Assembly: GCF_031755915.1 (NCBI RefSeq)
Contig: NC_083383.1
Location: 372,501 to 436,500, forward strand
Length of the DNA stretch: 64,000 bases
Origin: Ziziphus jujuba
Taxonomy: Eukaryota; Streptophyta; Magnoliopsida; Rosales; Rhamnaceae
Direction of reading: 5' to 3'
In this document: positions 56,636 through 64,000 of the stretch, one piece after another
Numbering within the stretch: the first letter of the stretch is position 1
Layout of the letters: each line of letters opens with the position of its first letter
Notes under the pieces: generated by a model
Database searches by the model: none
The model's input: only the letters and a program-made list of their open reading frames with translations
What the model was told of the DNA's origin: nothing
Position numbers and translations under genes: made by a program

Positions 56636-57760
56636 TCAAGATGTTAAAAGCGTTGCCCAAAACAAAATTAGTTAAAATACCAAAAATCAACGCAACGAGC
56701 GATGCTTTTGATGCTAAAAGCGTCACTTGGTGCTTTTCAGTTTTAAAACAATTAAACTTCTCAAACTCTTTATTAATTTAAAAATGAAATACAAATAAAT
56801 TAAATTAATAAATTAATTATTTTGCTTTATATTGCTATTGAATACGCTTAATATTTATATATATATAATATTAAAACATAAAATTAATTAAAACACAATA
56901 GGCAACGTTTCTTACACTAAAAAGCTTCACCTACTCCTTTTCAATTTTAAAATAATTAAAATTTATCAAACTTTTTATTAATTTAAAAACTCATTTATTA
57001 AAAATTCAAACACAAATTAATTGAAAGCATAGATTAATTATTTTGCTTCATATTGCTAATTAATATATTTAATATATATATATATATATAAACATATCTA
57101 TGTATGAATAAAAGATAAAATTAAATAAAATTTCACAAATTAAGAGAATAGGCGATGCTTTTGATGTTAAAAGCATCGCCTAGCGCTTTTAAATTATAAA
57201 ATAATTAATTTTGCCAAAATTTTAATGGTTTAAAAAATAATTAATTAAAAAATGAAACAAAAAAAATAAATATATTAATTATTTTGCTTCATATTGCTAA
57301 TTAATAATTATACTGTTTATATGCATAAAATAAAAAATAAAATTAATTAAAATACAAAAATTAACTTAACAGTGACACTTTTGATGCTAAAAGTGACACC
57401 TGATTGTTTTCAATTTTAAAATAATTAAATTTATTAAAATTTTTATTAATTTAAAAAATCATTAATTCAAAAATGAAACACAAATAAATTAAATGTATAG
57501 ATGAATTATTTTACTTCATATTGCTAATTAATATATGTAATATTTCTATGCATATGAATAAAACTTAAAATTAAACAAAATTCCAAGAATTAAGACAATC
57601 GATAATGCTTTTGATGTTAAAATTGTCGCGTAATGCTTTTAAATTATAAAATATTTAATTTTATCAAACTCTTATTAATTTAAAATTCAAGTACAAATGA
57701 ATTATACGAATAGATTAATTGTTTTACTTAATATTACTAATTAATATATTCATATCTGGG
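56636..57760. repeat. Tandem array of ~200-250 bp units with palindromic cores
   Basis: A core such as GGCGATGCTTTTGATGTT followed by AAAAGCATCGCC recurs at about 56699, 56901, 57151, 57371 and 57600, with a half-copy near 56639. Each core is an imperfect inverted repeat of about 30 bp. Between cores the units share TTTTAAATTATAAAATAATT, TTATTAATTTAAAA and TTTTGCTTCATATTGCTAAT. The spacing (202, 250, 220, 229 bp) and the GCGATGCTTTT/AAAAGCATCGC core resemble subterminal repeats of plant CACTA elements, fitting the remnant to the left. Confidence 0.8.
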
Positions 57761-57796
57761 CAAATTTTCAGAGACACTAGACAGCTTATAAAGTAT

Positions 57797-58491
57797 AATG
57801 GGTAAGCACCATGATTGGTTTGGTGGCATTGGAAATATTCCATACCCACCAAATGTTAGCATTGGAGAGCGGCGTTCGTTTCTTCATCTCGGCATTGATG
57901 AATCACTTGCTCATTCATCAGGGACCTGTCTATGATGGTGTGACTGATAATGGGAGACCAATTTAATGGAGTATGGGATGGGACAATACAACCAATGTCC
58001 TAAAAAATCGTATAACTATATAATTAAGCTAGCTAGTATATATTACATTTAAGTTAATATTGTACTAGTTTACTTCTCTGTCTGTCTCTATATATATAAT
58101 CATTCATACATGCTTTTAGCATTTAGGTTTTAGACACATGATCATACAAATATATGCTATTAGTTTTATCAAATTCATTATTAGTCATTTTAACCCAAAA
58201 AAAAAAAAATTTCATTGTGAGACATATATAATTGTATTTATACTTTCTTATGATATTGAAATGTAGGTATACACTAAAGTTTGTGCAACAGCTAGCATTG
58301 AATGGAATGTGATAAAACAAAATCTACCTCTCAATCGAAACTTTAGCAGCTATGATGGATACTTGGTCCATGTATCGATTACTAATGGCAATTTCCCTGA
58401 AATTTGTAATAAAGAAGAAGAGAAGTCAAACATAAACATATCCACTGCATCCATTGCATCAACGTCATTCACTGCTATGATTGCTCAATAA
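57797..58491 (+). pseudogene. Decayed gene like 23 kDa jasmonate-induced protein
   Basis: Two coding-like blocks. Block 1 (about 57797-58000): GKHHDWFGGIGNIPYPPNVS, then RRSFLHLGIDESLAHSSG, a 1-bp phase change, YDGVTDNGRPI, a stop, and WSMGWDNTTN. Block 2 (about 58266-58491), preceded by an AG acceptor: VYTKVCATASIEWNVIKQNL, SSYDGYLVHVSITNGNFPEI, ending at a TAA. The pattern HDW-x-G-x-IG...PYP...FLH...G...YDG...WDN...N...VYT recalls the 23 kDa jasmonate-induced protein family of plants, whose biochemical role is unclear. The N-terminal exon is missing, so it is a pseudogene. Identification is from memory of the family pattern and is moderate. Confidence 0.45.
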
Positions 58492-58855
58492 TCAAAGAAG
58501 CAACATTAACTTTCTTACTCAAGAGATTTCTCATATGGCAAGACTTGCAAGATTTCCATTGACAGAAAATGCCTTGAAGACATTAGTTGACCTCTTTTAA
58601 TATTTTTGAATTGCATCTAATATAGGAAGATGTTAATTAGCTTTCTTCTTGATCATAGCTTCCTTCTTTGCTTTAAGCTTCACCTTTATAAATTCTCTCC
58701 ATTCTATAAAGCTTACATACAAGAAATAATACATACAGTTGGTTACATTCCTCATGGTATTAGAGCATTATTCTGTACATATCACTACTATGGATTTCAA
58801 AACGAATTTTCTTCACAACTAAAAACTAGCACCAAAGCTTTCATTCCACAAGAAC
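58492..58855. other. Unassigned nuclear DNA
   Basis: An open frame of 79 codons at 58630 shows no recognisable family. AGAAC at 58851-58855 would be the target duplication of the following element. Confidence 0.5.
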
Positions 58856-59906
58856 TGATACGAACCTAGGACGACTTGCTCCTAAACCCGTATTATATTA
58901 GCCCGAATCTCAATTAAGTTCAAGTTCTAATGGAATGGACCTCAACCCCTAACCAACCTGTGGTTAGAAACCTTGGTATAATGTAGATGCCACAATAAGG
59001 GATGGAAAACCTATTGATAAGTCAAGCTAAAACAACCAATTCTCTAACGGTGTTTTAGGTGTTCTCAAAGAACAAAGAGATAATTAATCTCATAAGTATT
59101 TTCTTAATCAAATCAAAGTTGTATTCTTATTGAAAAATAAGCCTTTAAATAGGCTTTGAAAGAAACAAAATAAGCCCTAAAAACCCTAGGAAAAAACGGC
59201 CACACACATAAAGAAACCTAGTTGGCCGCAACTATACTTCCTTTCCTAATCTAAGTTTGATTAATTAATTCCTTTATATTAAATTAGGAATTAATTAATT
59301 TACAATAAAATAAAAACCTTCCTAAAGTTATTTATCCAGAAAATAAATAAATAAAAATCGAAAAAGAAATAAAGTCAATCGCAAATTAGGTAACGAGTTG
59401 ACTTTGACATCTAGGCGGAATTATGTCTTCAACCGAGCAAACTTATGTCTGCCTGATGTCCGAGCGAACTTATGGCCTATCCGAGCTAACTGATGTTTGT
59501 CCGAACTAACTTGTGTCTGGCCGAGCTAACTGATGTCTGTCCGAGCTAAGTTGTGTCTGGCCGAGCTAACCGATGCCTGTCCGAGCTAAGTTACATCCGA
59601 TGTCCGAAGTCCGAGATCAGATGTCTAAGGCAAGGCTCCGATGTCCGAGGCAAGGATGTCCGATATAAAATGTCCGATGTATGGGTATCTGATGTATCAG
59701 CCTCCACCACTTGGATACTTAAAACAGGTCTTTTATCTTCAGGTATGGACAAGCCTTTTTGAGAATGAATTACTTTCTGGATAAAGGCAGCAAGGTTGTC
59801 CTTAAACCTCTTAGCTTGAGCCCTAGTGATCAGTCCAGACTTCATCCGTATCGGATCAGTACCCCAGCGAGTTGTCGGTGGTGTGAGCTCGGGCGGGTTC
59901 GCATCA
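58856..59906 (-). repeat. 3' LTR of gypsy element (1051 bp)
   Basis: On the minus strand begins TGATGCGAACCCGCCCGAGC at 59906 and ends GTCCTAGGTTCGTATCA at 58856. The first ~315 bp keep the polyprotein frame ([18 protein letters not shown]). Purine tract AAGAGGACGGGAA precedes it. It contains the 20-bp tandem repeat at 59460-59592. Confidence 0.93.
59460..59592. repeat. 20-bp minisatellite inside the LTR
   Basis: CCGAGCTAACTGATGTCTGT and CCGAGCTAAGTTGTGTCTGG alternate; units start at 59460, 59481, 59501, 59521, 59541, 59561 and 59581. Below it (59597-59690) a looser GATGTCCGA repeat continues. Confidence 0.9.
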
Positions 59907-60184
59907 TTCCCGTCCTCTTGAAAAGGATTTGTCATCAAATCGAAGTCATCACCTGCAGCAAAAGGAGATAAATCAGCAACATTTAAGGTGGCACTAACAC
60001 TATACTCACCCGGTAAATCAAGTTTGTAGGCATTGTCGTTTATCCTCTCCAAAACTTGAAAAAGTCCATCGCCCCTCGGCATGAGTTTGGATTTCCTTTG
60101 TTCAGGAAACCTTTCTTTCCTTAAATGAAGCCACACCCAATCTCCAGGTTCAAACACCATTGATTTTCGGCCTTGATTAGCCAC
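59591..60184 (-). CDS. Gypsy integrase C-terminal region reading into LTR
   Basis: Open for 197 codons: [60 protein letters not shown], then from 59906 the LTR-encoded part with [20 protein letters not shown] and a tail made from the GATGTCCGA repeats ([11 protein letters not shown]). This is the GPY/F-like C-terminal module used for target binding. The basic ITRAQAKR motif resembles the C-terminal motif of CRM centromeric chromoviruses; that assignment is an inference only. A chromodomain is not evident. Confidence 0.8.
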   Translation of the reverse strand: MANQGRKSMVFEPGDWVWLHLRKERFPEQRKSKLMPRGDGLFQVLERINDNAYKLDLPGEYSVSATLNVADLSPFAAGDDFDLMTNPFQEDGNDANPPELTPPTTRWGTDPIRMKSGLITRAQAKRFKDNLAAFIQKVIHSQKGLSIPEDKRPVLSIQVVEADTSDTHTSDILYRTSLPRTSEPCLRHLISDFGHRM

Positions 60185-60372
60185 CTTTGCATATTGGTCG
60201 GTCCTCCTCTCAATGTTTGCTCATGTCTTCTCATGAATCTACTTTACAAATTCAGCTTTAGTTTTCCATCTAGATTAGCACGCTCACTTAAAGGTAAAGG
60301 TGTTAAATCTAATGGAGTCAAAGGATTAAAACCATAAACAATTTCAAATGGATTAAATTTAGTTACTGAATG
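60185..60372 (-). pseudogene. Integrase linker, frame-broken
   Basis: Continues the integrase but in shifting phase: [20 protein letters not shown] in one phase, then EFVK, stop, IHEKT, stop, [17 protein letters not shown] in another. The two stops correspond to CAG to TAG and CGA to TGA. Confidence 0.85.
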
Positions 60373-60903
60373 TCAAGACCTATTATAGGAAAATTCAACA
60401 TGAGGCAAACATTCTTCCCAAGTTCTTAAATTTCTACTAATTAATGCTCTTAACAATGCAGACAAGGTTCTATTTACTACTTTGGTTTGTCCATCACTTT
60501 GTGGATGACAAGTAGTTGAAAATAAAAGCTTAGTACCTAATTTAGCCCACAAAGTTTTCCAAAAATAGCTTAAGAACTTAGCATCCCTATCCGACACAAT
60601 AGTTCTTGGCATTCCATGCAATCTCACAATTTCCTTGAAAAATAAATTAGCAATATTGGATGCATCATCAGTTTTGTTACATGCAATAAAATGTGCCATC
60701 TTAGAAAACCTATCTACTACAACAAATATTGAATCCTTACCTGTCCTTGACCTAGGCAACCCAAGAATAAAATCCATAGACAAATCTACCCAAGGATAGG
60801 TAGGAATCGGCAAAGGCTTATACAATCCATGCGGCTTCAATGTTGATTTGGTTTTTCGGCACTTCAAACATCTTTCACAGATTCTCTCAACATCTCTCCT
60901 CAT
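60373..60903 (-). CDS. Gypsy integrase core with catalytic Glu changed to Lys
   Basis: [20 protein letters not shown] is the end of the zinc domain; then the core: [20 protein letters not shown] (first Asp), [20 protein letters not shown] (second Asp), and [20 protein letters not shown], where the third catalytic residue should be Glu (TEVVNRT in the element at 47907). The change is GAA to AAA in a CpG context (CCGAAG to CCAAAG). Integration activity should be lost. Confidence 0.92.
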   Translation of the reverse strand: MRRDVERICERCLKCRKTKSTLKPHGLYKPLPIPTYPWVDLSMDFILGLPRSRTGKDSIFVVVDRFSKMAHFIACNKTDDASNIANLFFKEIVRLHGMPRTIVSDRDAKFLSYFWKTLWAKLGTKLLFSTTCHPQSDGQTKVVNRTLSALLRALISRNLRTWEECLPHVEFSYNRS

Positions 60904-61389
60904 GTTAGGCCAATAAAAATGTTCTTACAGCAAGGATAAAGTTTTTAAAACACCAAAATGACCCATTAAACCACCCCCATGTCCTTCCCGAACCAATAAT
61001 TCCCTAATACTACAATTAGGCACACAAAGTTTATTTTCCTTAAACAAATATCCCTTAAATATGTAAAATTTAATAAATCCATGTTTCAAACAGGTTCTAA
61101 AGATTTCTCCAAAGTCACTATCATGCTCATAAAGTTCTTTCAATTGTTCAAATCCAAGCAATCTAGCATCTAAGGTAGAAAAGAGTACATACCTTCGGGA
61201 TAATGCATCGGCAACCACATTTTCCTTACCTTTTTTATAGCGGATCACATATGGAAAGGTTTCAATAAATTCAATCCACTTGGCATGCCTTCGGTTGAGC
61301 TTTCCTTGACCCTTGATATGCTTCAAAGAATCATGATCCGTATGAATCACAAACTCCTTTGGCATGAGATAATTCTGCCACGTCTCCAA
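60904..61389 (-). CDS. Gypsy RNase H end and integrase zinc finger
   Basis: Open 60925-61389: [60 protein letters not shown] (end of RNase H), then [20 protein letters not shown] and [13 protein letters not shown] (zinc-binding HH part). The TAA at 60925 replaces a Gln codon, and the frame continues in phase into the integrase core. Confidence 0.92.
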
Positions 61390-61904
61390 GCCCTCACCAA
61401 AGCATACATCTCCTTGTCATAAGTCGGGTAGTTTAGGGCAACTCCATTTAATTTTTCACTAAAATAGGCTATGGGTCTTCCTTCTTGCATTAAGACAGCT
61501 CCAATACCTACACCCAAAGCATCACACTCAATTTCAAAAGTCTTAGAAAATTTTGGTAAAACTAACAAAGGTGCATTACACAATTTTTCTTTCAACAAAT
61601 TAAAAGATTTTTCTTGTACTTCCCCCCAGTTGAAGCCGACATTCTTCTTGACAACTTCATTCAATGGTGCTGCTATGGTACTAAAATCCTTTACAAATCT
61701 TCTATAAAAGCTTGCCAAGCCATGAAAGCTCCTCACTTGGGTGATAGAAGTAGGAACCGGCCACTCTTGAATTGCCTTCACCTTAGCTTGGTCAACTTTG
61801 ATTCCTGCAGCACTTACTACAAATCCTAGAAACACAAGCTCATCTTTGCAAAATTCACATTTTTTAATGTTAGCAAACAATCTTTCCTTTCTAAGAACTT
61901 GCAA
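61347..61904 (-). CDS. Gypsy RT thumb/connection and RNase H
   Basis: [60 protein letters not shown], then RNase H start [20 protein letters not shown] (usual CDASG, here CDALG) and [13 protein letters not shown]. It is in phase with the RT frame to the right, from which one TAA (Gln to stop) separates it; a 1-bp deletion near 61390 shifts phase at its end. Confidence 0.92.
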   Translation of the reverse strand: MQVLRKERLFANIKKCEFCKDELVFLGFVVSAAGIKVDQAKVKAIQEWPVPTSITQVRSFHGLASFYRRFVKDFSTIAAPLNEVVKKNVGFNWGEVQEKSFNLLKEKLCNAPLLVLPKFSKTFEIECDALGVGIGAVLMQEGRPIAYFSEKLNGVALNYPTYDKEMYALVRAWRRGRIISCQRSL

Positions 61905-64000
61905 AAGTTACCTAAGTTGATCCACATGGTCATCCAAATTTCGGCTATATATTAGAATGTCATCAAAATAAATAACCACAAATTTACCAATAAATGGACG
62001 CATTACATGATTCATGAGCCTCATGAAAGTACTAGGTGCATTGGATAATCCAATAGGCATAACCAACCATTCATACAGCCCATATTTAGTTTTGAATGCA
62101 GTTTTCCATTCATCACCTTCTTTCATCCTAATTTGATGATAACCACTCCTAAGATCAATTTTTGTAAACATGCAAGCACCATGCAACTCATCAAGCATAT
62201 CATATAATCTAGGAATGGGATGCCTATATTTGATGGTAATGTTATTTATAGCCCTACAATCAACACACATTCTCCAAGAACCATCCTTTTCAGGCACCAA
62301 CAAAATAGGAACAGCACATGGACTTAAACTCTCACGAATGTATCCTTTATCAAGCAAATCACTTACCTGTTTTTGCAGTTCCTTTGTTTCTTCCAGATTG
62401 CTCCTATAAGTTGGTCTATTTGGTATGGCAGCCCCTGGAACAAAGTCAATTTGATGTTCTATCCCTCGAATAGGTAGTAGTCCACTTGGAATCTCATTTG
62501 GGAAGACATCTCCAAATTCCTTCAAAAGAGAAATCATTGAACTTGGCAATTCAAGTTCTTCAAAGTTAGTTTGATCATTAAAATAATTTTCTTTATAAAT
62601 CATGACCAGCAAAGGTTTCTTACACTCAATAACCTTATTAATATCCCCTAAAATCAAATAAAAATTGCTACTTAACCTTTCTTTTCTTTCTTTTTCTTTT
62701 TTTCCCTTGGATTGGCTCAAACCTTCGGATTTCTCTTCCTTCTCCAAGCTCTCGGGTTTGCCACTTCCTTTTCCCTCTCTTTCAGTTTTCCCTTGATCTT
62801 TCCACTCAATATGAACCTTAGAATCCTTACCTTGTTCAGCAACCCCAATCTTACCTTCTTGAAAGAATGGTGAAGCCGTTGGTGCCATACTTGCTTTTTC
62901 CTTGAGCTTTTCGGCTTCTCTCCTTTGTTGCATTTGTAATTGGTCTTTGTAAACCTCTTTATGAGATAATGGTTCCAGCTTGACCTTCTTCCTTTTAAAC
63001 CTGAAAACAATACTATTTTCTCGACCAAAATGAGTAGTATCTTTGTCAAATTGCCATGGCCTACCTAATAGTATATGTCCAGCAATCATGGGTACAATAT
63101 CACATAAAACTACATCCTCATATCTTCCTATACTAAATTTTACTTTGGCTTGTTTATTTACCCTCATCTCACCACTATCATTTAACCATTGTAACCTATA
63201 GGGTTCTGGATGTTTAATTGTTTTCAAGCCTAATTTAGCAATTACAAGATTACTTATCATATTAGTACAACTCCCACTATCTATAATCATGCTATAAATT
63301 TTACCTTGTATTTCGCAGCGAGTGTGGAAGATGTTTACTCTTTGTATCTGCTTTTCATCTTTGTAGATAGCAAGTACTCTCCTTGAAACCAAGCTCAACT
63401 CGACATTAGATGTATCTACAGGTTCGGCTTCATCTTCATTGCAATCCTCCTCTTGCTCGGTTTCAGCTTCACTTTCTTCACTTGCAGATTCCAGCTCACC
63501 ATCACCCTTTAATACCATGATTCTTCTATTTGGGCATTGGCTGGCTATGTGTCCTCTTCCTTGGCATTTAAAACAAATTATTTCTCTGGACTTTGAAGGT
63601 TTAGGATCAGATTTTACCTCATTTTTATAGGCTTGGACAGATTCGGTTTTATGCTCTTTCTTTGGCCGATTGGAGCTTTCTTCCCCCACCTTCGGCTTTG
63701 GTTTGATTTCACTAGTTGAATTGTTTCTCCAGCCACTTGAATTGAATCTCCCACTACTGGAAACACCTCCAAGCCGTGATCCTACTCCCCTCCTCTTGAA
63801 TTGGTGCTCAAGCTTAATGGCAACATGCAACATCTCCTCTAACTCCAAGTATTGTTGCAATTCAAGCTGGTTGGCAATGTCACAATTCAAACCACCAAGA
63901 AATCTCGCCATTGTTGCCTCCCTATCCTCATTCATATTCAGCCTCATCATGAGCATCTCCATCTCTTTGTAATAATCCTCCACGGACCTACTTCCTTGAG
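61905..64000 (-). CDS. Gypsy gag (partial), protease, RT
   Basis: Open for 691 codons from 63983 and continuing past the window. Gag: [40 protein letters not shown]; zinc knuckle [14 protein letters not shown] at residues 137-150 (intact CCHC). Protease DSG at residues 235-237 in [12 protein letters not shown], then [14 protein letters not shown]. Charged linker with [82 protein letters not shown], and catalytic YFDD at residues 672-675. Ends at TAA 61908, a CAA-to-TAA change compared with LRQVL in the relative at 46950. Confidence 0.95.

Larger units (their letters stand above)
58856..64000 (-). mobile_element. Ty3/gypsy element, 3' LTR to gag, continues past window
   Basis: Minus-strand order from the right edge: gag (partial), protease, RT, RNase H, integrase, 3' LTR (58856-59906). 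This is the most complete autonomous-type member here. Damage is limited to a few stops, nearly all CAA, CAG or CGA turned into stops by C-to-T, and two or three 1-bp phase changes. It may represent the type that mobilised the RT-less copies at 1 and 38368. Confidence 0.95.

Noticed and set aside
54133..57777. TAGTG at 54133 and CACTA at 57772 as ends of a CACTA transposon
   Set aside because: They point outward the wrong way (an element should start CACTA and end TAGTG) and lack the longer terminal repeat.
58630..58869. 79-codon plus-strand ORF as a gene
   Set aside because: No family recognised and its end runs into the LTR at 58856.
59460..59592. CRISPR-like array
   Set aside because: Repeats are directly adjacent without spacers and sit in a plant LTR; it is a minisatellite.

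Overview
The window looks like nuclear DNA of a flowering plant, probably a eudicot; I cannot name the species. It is a graveyard of plastid DNA that moved to the nucleus (NUPTs), broken up by LTR retrotransposons, followed by a short stretch of ordinary nuclear DNA. Nuclear location is inferred from three things: plastid genes that are all broken, LTR elements with target-site duplications lying inside those genes, and many C-to-T / G-to-A changes in the plastid pieces. I see no gene that is clearly functional; the plastid trnH copy and parts of some retroelement frames look the least damaged.

Layout. 1-2051: 3' part of a Ty3/gypsy element (plus strand). 2286-9661: plastid pieces from unrelated places, namely the 5' end of ycf1 (minus), an LTR fragment, a long middle-to-3' part of ycf1 (plus), then the atpF intron/exon 2 and atpA. 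atpA is split by a solo LTR with a perfect 5-bp duplication. 9729-21060: a minus-strand gypsy element, truncated at both ends, with a complete Ty1/copia element (14449-20369, duplication ACTAG) nested in its leader. 21061-38367: about 17 kb of inverted-repeat plastid DNA in the order rrn4.5, rrn23, trnA, trnI-GAU, rrn16, (deletion of the trnV to ndhB region), trnL-CAA, ycf15, ycf2, trnI-CAU, rpl23, rpl2, partial rps19. This is the IRa end. 38368-44706: a complete but non-autonomous gypsy element inserted in the spacer before trnH. 44714-44789: trnH-GUG, the first gene of the plastid large single copy. 45123-50019: a 5'-truncated plus-strand gypsy element. 50020-54200: plastid atpB (5' part), rbcL and accD (5' part) in native order.

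54201-58855 is nuclear DNA without plastid origin: remnants of a CACTA (En/Spm) transposon, an AT-rich tandem array with palindromic cores, and a decayed gene resembling the 23 kDa jasmonate-induced protein family. 58856 to the end: a minus-strand gypsy element (3' LTR, integrase, RNase H, RT, protease, part of gag) that continues past the window.

The gypsy elements are relatives. All keep the polyprotein frame running from the integrase C-terminus into the LTR, and use a TG..CA LTR of about 1.05-1.15 kb. Two copies (at 1 and 38368) share a scrambled, RT-less chimeric ORF, so they appear to be members of a non-autonomous family moved by relatives such as the one at 58856.
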